Source: DASQZK01 sp963764345
GTDB lineage: Bacteria; Bacteroidota; Bacteroidia; Bacteroidales; GCA-2748055
NCBI GenBank assembly: GCA_963764345.1
Contig: CAVXSF010000017.1
Coordinates: 6,813-70,812 of the forward strand
Length of the DNA: 64,000 nucleotides
Direction of reading: 5' to 3'
The notes beneath the pieces are model-generated. The model had not been told where the DNA came from and did not search any database. It saw only the letters and a list, made by a program, of their open reading frames with translations. A program made the position numbers and the translations under genes. Positions 16,277 to 23,688 of the stretch are shown in pieces; within the stretch, counting starts at the first letter, position 1, and every line of letters begins with the position of its first letter.

Positions 16277-18058
16277 TTAGTATTGCGGACGTTCGACATA
16301 ATGTGTATGAAGTAATTCATGAGACCTGTGTCCGTTTGGCTCTCCAAGAAATTCTTTGTAAACCTGGAGGACTTCAGGATTCTCATGTGATTTTCTCAGG
16401 GGCATACCCATGTCTTCATCGTATATGGCCTGTGCCCGCTTATCCCTGATTTTGGCATTCGTAGGGATAGGCTGTCCACCACCTCCCAGACATCCACCCG
16501 GGCAGGCCATGATCTCGATAAAATGATAATTCGCTTTCTTATCTCTAACGGCTTTCATCACATTTCTGGCATTAACCAATCCATGAGCTACGGCACACTT
16601 AAGCTCTACACCTTCAAGGAAACTCCATTCAGGTTTACAGCCTTCCATTTTTATGGAAGCTTCCTTAACTCCGTCCATACCCCGCACCGGCATAATGTTC
16701 AGATCTGTGAAAGGAACTTCCCTGCCGGTTACCAATTCATATGCTGTACGCAGTGCTGCTTCCATAACGCCCCCGGTTGCACCAAAAATCACAGCCGCAC
16801 CAGTAGATTCCCCCATGATACTGTCGAAGTTCATATCATCAAGCCTGCCAAAATTAACCCCTGCCTGGCGGATCATCCTTGCCAGTTCACGGGTGGTCAG
16901 AACATAGTCCACATCTTTATAGCCGCTTGATCTCATTTCCGGGCGGTCAGCTTCAAATTTCTTGGCCGTGCAAGGCATAATAGAAACACTTACAATGGTC
17001 TGAGGATCGATTTTTCTTTTCTGTGCATAATAGGTTTTTGCCAGAGCTCCAAACATCTGTTGGGGAGATTTGCAAGTTGATATATTTTTCAGATGGTCCG
17101 GGAAAATATGTTCGATGAACTTGATCCATCCGGGAGAACAGGACGTAGTTAGCGGGAGAGCCACCGTATCATCCTTGTCCACAAGAACCCTCTTCAACCT
17201 GGTCAGTAATTCGGTACCCTCTTCCATGATGGTAAGGTCAGCTGTAAAGTCGGTATCGAGAACACTATCAAATCCGAGGCGCTTCAGGGCAGCTACCATC
17301 TTCCCGGTTACCCTCTGGCCGGCAGGAAGACCTAAGGCTTCACCGAGTCCCACTCTTACAGCGGGTGCTGTTTGAACAACCACATGTTTCTCCGGATCAA
17401 GAATGGCGTCCCATACCTCATCAACATAATTTCTTTCAACCAACGCACCCGTAGGACAACGATTAATACACTGACCACAATTTGTGCAGACAACCTCATG
17501 CATGGTCTTATTGAAAAAAGTGCTGATTCTTTGTTCAGCTCCTTTGTTGGCAACCGTAAGGGCATGTACGCCCTGTAGCTCTGCACAAGTCCTGACACAA
17601 CGCTGACACCGGATACATTTACTGTCATCCTTCATGATGGAAGGCGAAGTAATGTCGATCATCCGTTCATGACCATTTACCAGGTCAATGAACAAGTGGT
17701 CTCCGACGCTGTATTCATTGGCCAGGGCCTGTAGCTCACACGTACCATTTTTATAGCATTTTGTGCAATCTGCATTATGCTCCGATAATAGAAGTTCAAT
17801 GATGTGTTTTCTGGCTGACCTGACTTTCAGGCTGTTGGTGTTTATCTCCATACCTTCACTTACGGGTACTGCACACGATGCCACAAGCGCTTTTCCTCCC
17901 ACCTGTTCAACTACACAAACCCGGCAGTTTCCTGCAATACAAAGGTCCTGATGATAACACAAAGTCGGTATCCTGAAATTCAGTCTTTTTGCCGCATCGA
18001 GAATAGTTGTTCCTTCTTCCACAGATACCGCTAATCCGTTTACTTTAAGATTTATCAT
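16277..18058 (-). CDS. hydA: [FeFe]-hydrogenase catalytic subunit of NADH-linked trimeric enzyme (HydA/HndD type)
   Basis: 593 residues. The order is: [2Fe-2S] plant-ferredoxin domain (Cys34, 45, 48, 62), a His-ligated [4Fe-4S] site (His94, Cys98, 101, 107), two [4Fe-4S] clusters (CIRCQRCVRTC at 148-158 and CTNCGQCINRC at 191-201), then the H-cluster domain with L1 TTSCSPGW (Cys307), L2 SIMPCTAKKFE (Cys363) and L3 EIMACPGGCLGGGGQP (Cys519, Cys523). The L1 second Cys is Ser308, while STCKSPQQ supplies Cys329, an exchange I recall from HndD-like subunits. It reduces protons or oxidises H2 with the HydB and HydC partners encoded upstream. No HydEFG maturases in the window. Confidence 0.95.
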   Translation of the reverse strand: MINLKVNGLAVSVEEGTTILDAAKRLNFRIPTLCYHQDLCIAGNCRVCVVEQVGGKALVASCAVPVSEGMEINTNSLKVRSARKHIIELLLSEHNADCTKCYKNGTCELQALANEYSVGDHLFIDLVNGHERMIDITSPSIMKDDSKCIRCQRCVRTCAELQGVHALTVANKGAEQRISTFFNKTMHEVVCTNCGQCINRCPTGALVERNYVDEVWDAILDPEKHVVVQTAPAVRVGLGEALGLPAGQRVTGKMVAALKRLGFDSVLDTDFTADLTIMEEGTELLTRLKRVLVDKDDTVALPLTTSCSPGWIKFIEHIFPDHLKNISTCKSPQQMFGALAKTYYAQKRKIDPQTIVSVSIMPCTAKKFEADRPEMRSSGYKDVDYVLTTRELARMIRQAGVNFGRLDDMNFDSIMGESTGAAVIFGATGGVMEAALRTAYELVTGREVPFTDLNIMPVRGMDGVKEASIKMEGCKPEWSFLEGVELKCAVAHGLVNARNVMKAVRDKKANYHFIEIMACPGGCLGGGGQPIPTNAKIRDKRAQAIYDEDMGMPLRKSHENPEVLQVYKEFLGEPNGHRSHELLHTHYVERPQY

Positions 18059-18079
18059 GATAGTTAACGCTTTTTTGAA

Positions 18080-19240
18080 TTAATAAATAATCTCTTCCCT
18101 GAAATTCCTGACAATGGACTTGAAAGCATTTCCGACCGATTGGCCGAGACCACACTTGGAAGCCAACTTCATGGTGCCGGCAAGCTTGATGAGTTCGTCG
18201 AGATACTTCGTATTTTTTTCACCTTTCTTTACCGCTTCAATTCCCATCAGCAACTGTTGACAACCTACCCGACAGGGAGTACACTGTCCGCAGGACTCTT
18301 CAGAAAAGAAATCAAGATAATTATGTAATACATTATACATCGAGCGGGAACTGTTAAACAATTTCATTGACCCCCCCGTTGGAACACCTTCAAATCCAAT
18401 AATGGTCTCTTTGAATTTTTTCCTCGGCACGCAGAATCCGGATGCCCCGCCTACCTGAACTGCCTTGGTATCTCCATCCCCGAATTCTTCAACGAATCGG
18501 TCCACTGTCATTCCAAGTTCAAGTTCATAAATACCCGGTTTAGGAGTATCCCCGGAAATTGAAAATACTTTTGATCCCCTTGAATCAGAGGTTCCCATGT
18601 CTTTAAAATGCTGGGATCCGTGTGCAAGAATCATCACTGTATATACCAGTGATTCAACATTATTGATCGCGGTGGGCTTTCCAAATAATCCGGAAGCTGT
18701 CGGGTATGGAGGTTTATTTCTGGGTTCGCCACGCTTCCCTTCAATGGATTCAAACAGGGCACTTTCTTCTCCGCATATATAAGCCCCACTGCCCAGTCTG
18801 AGGTAGATCGTTAAATCATGTCCAAGCTCTTTCAGCAGACTGTGAAAAAGATCCAGCTCCTCGCTCAGTTTCGGGACAAGAAATTTATACTCCCCTCTTA
18901 AATAAATATAACCTGTTTTGGCTCCTGTTACTTTGCTGGCAATTGCCATCCCTGCAAAAACTTTCCTGGGAACTTCATCAAGGATCTGCCGGTCTTTAAA
19001 CGTCCCAGGTTCACCCTCATCGGCATTACATACGATATATTTTACAGGATCTTTTTCTGCTGCAGTAAATTTCCATTTCAGTCCGGTCGGGAAGCCCGCT
19101 CCGCCACGGCCCCGTAAACCTGAATCAAGAATCTCTTTCAGAATCTGTTCCGGCTTCATTTTAAAAGCTTTGGTCAGGATTTCTTTAGTGCTGCATTTCT
19201 CGAATATGAGGTCGACTCGTTTTAATGTTGCTGTTTTCAT
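18080..19240 (-). CDS. hydB: NuoF-like NADH-binding subunit of [FeFe]-hydrogenase (HydB/HndC type), short form
   Basis: 386 residues. It contains the NADH/FMN fold (GLRGRGGAGFPTGLKW at 42-56, CNADEGEPGTFKDR at 71-84) and the [4Fe-4S] site ESCGQCTPCRVG (Cys317, 320, 323) with a fourth Cys at 363. Many HydB/HndC subunits are near 600 residues, with an extra N-terminal thioredoxin-like domain and a C-terminal 2x[4Fe-4S] ferredoxin domain. Both are missing here, leaving a NuoF-like core. The flanking gaps to hydC and hydA are too small (116 and 21 bp) to hide the lost domains, so this is not a frameshift effect. Confidence 0.93.
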   Translation of the reverse strand: MKTATLKRVDLIFEKCSTKEILTKAFKMKPEQILKEILDSGLRGRGGAGFPTGLKWKFTAAEKDPVKYIVCNADEGEPGTFKDRQILDEVPRKVFAGMAIASKVTGAKTGYIYLRGEYKFLVPKLSEELDLFHSLLKELGHDLTIYLRLGSGAYICGEESALFESIEGKRGEPRNKPPYPTASGLFGKPTAINNVESLVYTVMILAHGSQHFKDMGTSDSRGSKVFSISGDTPKPGIYELELGMTVDRFVEEFGDGDTKAVQVGGASGFCVPRKKFKETIIGFEGVPTGGSMKLFNSSRSMYNVLHNYLDFFSEESCGQCTPCRVGCQQLLMGIEAVKKGEKNTKYLDELIKLAGTMKLASKCGLGQSVGNAFKSIVRNFREEIIY

Positions 19241-19356
19241 ACCTAAACTGGTTTTTTAGCTTTGGCCGGCAGGATTAATCACTTTTCTTAAGGAAGATGT
19301 AGTCCCTGATTCAGCTTTCATTAACAAGGATTGCTGCCGGTTTTTCATTGTCATTT

Positions 19357-19821
19357 TTACTTTTTTAAATACTCCTGCAATATCTCGGTAACCTTAACCG
19401 GTGTAAGCTCCGTGTAAGGTGTATCATTTATCAGGATGGCAGGGGCCTTGTGACACCAGCCGATACAATTCGTTTCGAGAAGACTGAATTTCTTATCCGA
19501 CGTCATTTCTCCAACCTTGATCTTCAGGATGTCCTGAATAGCCTGCATAACTTCAATCTTTCCCTTCATGGTACAACTAATGGTCTTGCAAACCCTGATG
19601 ACGTAACGTCCCCGTTCTTCCGTATCCAGGAAAGAATAAAATGAGGCGGTGCCGTAAACCTCTGCTGCAGCAATATCCAGTTCCCGTGCAACCTCCACAA
19701 GAGATGCCTCATCCAGGTAACGGTATTCTTCTACAAGATCCTGCAGGATCGGAATCAGGCTCTCCCGATTTCTTCCGTGCTTATCTGCAAGCTCTCTGAC
19801 AAGATTTTCCTTTGCCGACAT
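19357..19821 (-). CDS. hydC: NuoE-like [2Fe-2S] subunit of [FeFe]-hydrogenase (HydC/HndA type)
   Basis: 154 residues, thioredoxin-like ferredoxin fold. The [2Fe-2S] ligands are Cys78 and Cys83 (CKTISC) and Cys119 and Cys123 (NCIGWC). The N-terminal helical region (RNRESLIPILQDLVEEY) is typical of NuoE/HndA. It passes electrons between the flavin subunit and the catalytic subunit. It is the first gene of hydCBA, directly behind a promoter flanked by two Rex-like palindromes. Confidence 0.94.
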   Translation of the reverse strand: MSAKENLVRELADKHGRNRESLIPILQDLVEEYRYLDEASLVEVARELDIAAAEVYGTASFYSFLDTEERGRYVIRVCKTISCTMKGKIEVMQAIQDILKIKVGEMTSDKKFSLLETNCIGWCHKAPAILINDTPYTELTPVKVTEILQEYLKK

Positions 19822-19864
19822 AATAAATTAATTTTTACGTGATTAATATTAAGTTTTCGTATTA

Positions 19865-19882
19865 TTGTTATTGCAATAACAA
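19865..19882. promoter_or_regulatory. Rex-like operator O1
   Basis: TTGTTATTGCAATAACAA is a perfect palindrome (22 bp perfect when extended to 19863-19884). It keeps both outer half-sites (TTGTTA/TAACAA) of the Rex consensus TTGTTAAnnnnTTAACAA. It lies just after the predicted start of transcription, 44 bp before hydC. Confidence 0.65.
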
Positions 19883-19892
19883 TACCAGAGGT

Positions 19893-19900
19893 CAAAGATA
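19893..19900 (-). promoter_or_regulatory. Putative -7 box of the hydCBA promoter
   Basis: Minus strand TATCTTTG matches TAnnTTTG and lies between the two palindromes. A -33 TTG at ideal spacing is not evident; candidates overlap operator O2. Confidence 0.55.
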
Positions 19901-19908
19901 TCCGTTAT

Positions 19909-19926
19909 TTGTGATTTCAATAACAA
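19909..19926. promoter_or_regulatory. Rex-like operator O2
   Basis: TTGTGATTTCAATAACAA is a weaker copy of O1 with half-sites TTGTGA/TAACAA, centred 44 bp from O1 and overlapping the -33 side of the promoter. A Crp/Fnr-type site is the main alternative reading. Confidence 0.5.
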
Positions 19927-20005
19927 TGCTTAAGTTTTTTTAGTCTGTGCTGGTAAATTCATAATTGATCTAAATTAATAAAAGATGTATTTACTTGTAT
20001 TTCTA

Positions 20006-20042
20006 TTATTTAGATTTATGTTTCATCAATAAATCTAAATAA
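20006..20042. repeat. Perfect 14-bp AT-rich inverted repeat
   Basis: TTATTTAGATTTAT (20006-20019) and its exact reverse complement (20029-20042) are separated by 9 bp. It lies between hydC and the divergent folA. It could be an operator or the end of a transcript; there is no T-run. Confidence 0.7.
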
Positions 20043-20179
20043 CTATATAAGAAAAAGAGTGTTTGACTGCGTTCTCAGAAACACTTCCAGGCATACTGTA
20101 TCGGCCTGATCACAGGAAAGCGTAGTATGAATTGATTAAAAAATGGAAATGCCGTATTTTAGTATACCAAATTTACGCC

Positions 20180-20668
20180 ATGATCCTATCCCATATCGTC
20201 GCTGTTTCCAGGAATTTCATCATAGGCAGGAACAACCACCTGCCATGGAAAATGCCGGATGATGCCCGGTACTTTCTTGATGTTACCCTGGGTCATGCCG
20301 TAATTATGGGCCGGAAAAATTATGAGGCCAATAAAAAAGCTCTTCCCGGAAGAACAAATATTGTCATTAGCAGACATCACGATTTTTACCCGGCTGATGC
20401 ATTCATTGTTCATACTATTGAGGAAGCCATAAAAATGGCCGGGGAACTTGAAGAAGAGGAAGCTTTCATCGTGGGCGGTGGTGAGATTTACAGGCAAACC
20501 CTGGGCATGGTCAATCGTATTTATATCACGGTTATTGAAACCGAAGTTGAAGGTGACACGTCGTACCCGGTAATCGATTTTAATGATTACCGGATAATAT
20601 CAAAGAAATTTAACCCGGCTGACAAAAAAAATCCGTTTGACTGGACGTATTATATTCTGGCGCAGTAG
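20180..20668 (+). CDS. folA: Dihydrofolate reductase
   Basis: Reduces dihydrofolate to tetrahydrofolate with NADPH. Motifs: ILSHIVAVSRNFIIGRNNHLPWKMPDD with the substrate-binding acidic residue (Asp in MPDD), GHAVIMGRKNYEA for NADPH, and IVGGGEIYRQ near the C-terminus. The frame is open to 20132, but ATG 20180 opens directly on the conserved MILSHIVAVS, giving 162 residues, the usual length. thyA, its frequent neighbour, is not adjacent. A single gene divergent from the hydrogenase operon. Confidence 0.94.
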   Translation: MILSHIVAVSRNFIIGRNNHLPWKMPDDARYFLDVTLGHAVIMGRKNYEANKKALPGRTNIVISRHHDFYPADAFIVHTIEEAIKMAGELEEEEAFIVGGGEIYRQTLGMVNRIYITVIETEVEGDTSYPVIDFNDYRIISKKFNPADKKNPFDWTYYILAQ

Positions 20669-20899
20669 CTGACGAACATTAGCCCAACCCCTTCATCTGG
20701 TTGATTTAGTGCGGCACTTTTTTCGAATTTCATAAACGTAATTATTTGATTTTTGGCGTCGGTTCCCGTTTACTATCATTGAAATAAATTTCAAAATCCC
20801 GCACCATCTGCTGACTATTTTTCATTGTAGAAAAATATTATTTGTCTAAGCTGTTGATTGTCTGACTGTTTATTAATTAGACCAAAAATTTTTTAAATT

Positions 20900-20935
20900 A
20901 ACTAATTGTTTAGTTGTATAACTAATCTTTTAGTT
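20900..20935. promoter_or_regulatory. Tandem BlaI-type operators
   Basis: Two dyads, AACTAATTGTTTAGTT (20900-20915) and AACTAATCTTTTAGTT (20920-20935), are repeated with a 20-bp period. Each has inverted AACTAA/TTAGTT half-sites, similar in shape to the ACTA/TAGT core of BlaI/MecI operators. They overlap the promoter of the blaI gene, fitting autorepression. Confidence 0.75.
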
Positions 20936-20944
20936 GTATATTTG
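20914..20944 (+). promoter_or_regulatory. Promoter of blaI-blaR1
   Basis: -33 TTG at 20914-20916, 20-bp spacer, -7 TATATTTG at 20937-20944. This is a full Bacteroidota promoter; both boxes touch the operator dyads. It lies 30 bp before blaI. Confidence 0.75.
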
Positions 20945-20974
20945 CTTAACATCTTAATCATACGAATCATTACC

Positions 20975-21347
20975 ATGAAAGAACTCACCAAAGCCGAAGA
21001 ACAGATCATGCAGATCCTCTGGAAAATGGAGAAAGGTTTTGTAAAAGATATCATTGCTGAGATGGATGAGCCAAAACCTGCATACAATACGGTGTCGACC
21101 ATCGTACGGATCCTGGAAACCAAGGGCGTCGTATCTCACGAAGAATTCGGTAAATCTCACCGTTATTATCCCCTGGTGACCAAGAAGGAATATACTAAAT
21201 TTAAAATGAATGATGTTGTGGAAAATTATTTTGGAAATTCAGCCAGGACAGGTCGTTTCCTTTTTCACCTCGAATCATAAGATAAATCTGAAAGAGGCAG
21301 ATGAGATAATTCAAATACTTGAAAATCTTAAACACAATCAAAAATGA
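20975..21347 (+). pseudogene. BlaI/MecI-family repressor, frameshifted near its 3' end
   Basis: A winged-helix repressor paired with an M56 sensor peptidase. Start ATG 20975 (MKELTKAEEQIMQILW, the family N-terminus). DNA-binding residues occur in KPAYNTVSTIVRILETKGVV, and YYPLVTKKEY follows. The frame shifts near 21248, where one extra base in AGGACAGG turns the expected ARQVVSFF into ARTGRFLF and gives an early stop at 21280. In the corrected frame the protein continues VVSFFTSNHKINLKEADE and ends at TGA 21347, overlapping the M56 start (21344) as ATGA, the normal arrangement. That overlap strongly supports the corrected frame. Confidence 0.85.
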
Positions 21348-22654
21348 ATGCCTTTCTGATCTATACAATAAAAACCATCCTGGCTCTTGGCCTGTTTGCT
21401 ATGGTTTACCGTCTTGTCTTTTTGAAGGATGTGAACTTCCTGATGAGAAGAATTTATCTTCTGCTCACCCTGACCCTTTCCCTCATTCTTCCGTTTGTCA
21501 ACCTGAGTAATACAGGAATCGGATATTCATTTCCTCCGGTTGTCCTGGATGAGGTATCGGTTTACGGCAAAGGGATCAATACGATCAGGGAAGCCTCGGA
21601 AGTCCCGTTCTCTTACCTGATCACCTGGTTATATTTTATCGTGGCCGGCATATTGTTTCTGAGAATCTTATATCAAATCATCATTGTACTTTTCAAAGCC
21701 AGACAGTATACTTCACAACCCGGAAATGGTTTCAGCCTGTACCGGTTAAAGGATTCAAATGTTAGTTTTTCATTTTTCAGGAGAGTCTTTATAGGCCATA
21801 TGGAATCCAAGGAAGACCTTGAGAAAATTCTTGCCCACGAAAGGATACATGCTTCTCAGTTACATACTCTCGATGTCATCATTACCGAACTTTTAAACTG
21901 TGTCCTCTGGTTTAATCCCCTGATCTGGTGGTACAGGAAGGAACTGAGAAACGTCCATGAATACCTCGCTGACCAGGGAGCCCTCGAATGTGGCTTCAAC
22001 CGGAAGGCTTACCAGATCACACTTTTGGAACATCTCATAGGAAGCGCTTCTCTCTCTATAACCAATCATTTCAATTATTCACTGATCAAAAACCGAATTA
22101 CCATGATGAACAAAGAAAAAAACAGCAAGCGCAATGCCTGGAAAGGACTTATCATATTACCCCTGAGTGTTCTGATATTACTAGGCTTTGCCTGTTCTCA
22201 AAATTCAGATTCAATTTCTGAACAAAAAGACAACCTTAAGCCTGTTTTTGCAATAAACCAGGCTGATGTAATGCCGGAGTTCCCGGGAGGTATAGAAGGA
22301 ATTAAAAAATTCCTGACATCCGAACTTAGATATCCAAAATCTGCAAGGGAAAAAGGTGTTTCCGGAAGAATCTTCGTTCAATTTGTCGTAGACAAAAACG
22401 GGAATGTTGTACAGCCCGATCATGAAATTGAATTTTCAGATTCAGGAAAAAATGTACAACAAAAAGGAATTGTAGTTGTCGGATATAAACCTGAAAATTC
22501 AATGCCTGTCGCTAATTCCGCTGATGAAATCCAGGCTTTGAAGGACGAAGCCGTCAGGGTTATCAGTAAATTGCCAAAATTCAGTCCGGGAATGAAAGAT
22601 GGTAAACCCGTAAATGTCCTGTTCACAATTCCCATTAATTTCGTACTTCAATAG
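21344..22654 (+). CDS. M56 family (BlaR1-like) membrane metallopeptidase with C-terminal TonB-like domain
   Basis: 436 residues. Three or four N-terminal TM helices surround the zinc protease motif HERIH (His165-Glu166, His169) with the downstream ligand region NVHEYLADQGAL. A further TM segment at about 265-285 is followed by a periplasmic domain with FPGGIEGIKKFLTSELRYPKSAREKGVSG, typical of TonB C-termini. It senses an envelope signal and cleaves or inactivates the BlaI-type repressor encoded just upstream. Unlike staphylococcal BlaR1 there is no penicillin-binding sensor domain, so the signal need not be a beta-lactam. No beta-lactamase gene is nearby. Confidence 0.88.
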   Translation: MNAFLIYTIKTILALGLFAMVYRLVFLKDVNFLMRRIYLLLTLTLSLILPFVNLSNTGIGYSFPPVVLDEVSVYGKGINTIREASEVPFSYLITWLYFIVAGILFLRILYQIIIVLFKARQYTSQPGNGFSLYRLKDSNVSFSFFRRVFIGHMESKEDLEKILAHERIHASQLHTLDVIITELLNCVLWFNPLIWWYRKELRNVHEYLADQGALECGFNRKAYQITLLEHLIGSASLSITNHFNYSLIKNRITMMNKEKNSKRNAWKGLIILPLSVLILLGFACSQNSDSISEQKDNLKPVFAINQADVMPEFPGGIEGIKKFLTSELRYPKSAREKGVSGRIFVQFVVDKNGNVVQPDHEIEFSDSGKNVQQKGIVVVGYKPENSMPVANSADEIQALKDEAVRVISKLPKFSPGMKDGKPVNVLFTIPINFVLQ

Positions 22655-22671
22655 TAATCGCGTATTTTTTT

Positions 22672-22702
22672 AAGCCGGGAAAGAATAATTCCCGGCTTTT
22701 TA
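22672..22702 (+). terminator. Rho-independent terminator after blaR1-like gene
   Basis: Stem AAGCCGGGAA (22672-22681) pairs with TTCCCGGCTT (22689-22698), followed by a T-run; a T-run on the other side could let it work in both directions. Confidence 0.85.
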
Positions 22703-22794
22703 TATTCCTGAAAGTCCGTTTTCCCCGGAACGAATAACAGCTCCCGGTCACATATATGTTTCCTCCCGCTATCTCTTATTTTAAAGCTTTTACC

Positions 22795-22802
22795 TACCTT
22801 TG
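22795..22802 (+). promoter_or_regulatory. Putative -7 box for the DUF2721 gene
   Basis: TACCTTTG matches TAnnTTTG and lies 14 bp before ATG 22817, implying a very short leader. Confidence 0.5.
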
Positions 22803-22816
22803 CAAAAAATAAGACA

Positions 22817-23281
22817 ATGATCGACTCTGCCTCCGGTCTCATTCAGATCATGCTGGCCCCCGGGCTGATGATCTCCGCCTGCGGACTTCTTCTGCTGGGC
22901 ATGAACAATAAATACTCACTTGTGGTTAACCGCATCCGATTGCTCAACGAGGAACGCCGCACCTTTAGATACGAAAAAGATAACGAGAAGAAACTGAAAA
23001 AAAGACATAAAAGCATCGGACTTCAGATCGAGAAACTGCACGAAAGGATCGTCCTAGTGCGGAATGCCGTTTTTTCCTATTCCATAGCTGTAGCTTTTTT
23101 CATCGTGGCTTCGCTCATGATCGGCATCAACAAGATCAGTAATCCGGCTTACCTGAACTGGCTGGTAATCGTCATTTTCCTCCTCGGAATGATTTTTGTC
23201 TTCGTCGGCATTATCTATGCTGCCATTGAAGTCTGGAGAGGTTACCTGATTGTGAAAATTGAAATCGAAGATAACAGTTGA
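22817..23281 (+). CDS. DUF2721 family membrane protein
   Basis: 154 residues. A hydrophobic N-terminal segment (IQIMLAPGLMISACGLLLLGM) is followed by the charged NRIRLLNEERRTF typical of DUF2721, a coiled-coil-like basic region (about 50-75), and two C-terminal TM helices (about 92-110 and 117-140). The function of this family is unknown. It stands alone between a terminator and a long gap. Confidence 0.82.
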   Translation: MIDSASGLIQIMLAPGLMISACGLLLLGMNNKYSLVVNRIRLLNEERRTFRYEKDNEKKLKKRHKSIGLQIEKLHERIVLVRNAVFSYSIAVAFFIVASLMIGINKISNPAYLNWLVIVIFLLGMIFVFVGIIYAAIEVWRGYLIVKIEIEDNS

Positions 23282-23688
23282 AGCTTTTGCGAAGTGTCCA
23301 TTCATAGAATTCAAACCGGGGTATTCGCGTAAATTATGTTAAATAGTTGTCAATCAATAAAATAAAGGAACAAGGTTTCTCCTTTACTTCGGAAAAGTTA
23401 AGAATGGATCTACTTCCCGGCAATAACCCAAAAGGGTACATGAAACTTATCCGGCAAACTTCCAGGTCAGATAAATAGCGTTTGGAATGCCTGAAGTATT
23501 TGATGCAGAAGAAGATTCGCAAACTTGAAATTCCTGGTAGGCAGATGAACAAAGGAACCTTCCGGGAAGTTTAGTATAATTGAGTTTACTCTCTGATATT
23601 CAAATATTCAGACAAAGTATGGATGTCTTTATGAAAGAACCTGTTACCCGTGTTATCATTTCCTTAATTCTTATGTTTCTTTGCAGAC
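23282..23688. other. Gene-free stretch upstream of the MFS gene
   Basis: About 400 bp. I see only short out-of-context ORFs on both strands, no tRNA, and no clear hairpin. It presumably contains the MFS promoter. Confidence 0.4.

Noticed and set aside
19909..19926. Crp/Fnr-type site (TGTGA half) in front of hydC
   Set aside because: The neighbouring perfect palindrome matches Rex half-sites much better; kept only as an alternative.
23334..23552. 72-codon minus-strand ORF in the gap before the MFS gene
   Set aside because: No homology, no ribosome-binding site and composition unlike neighbouring genes.
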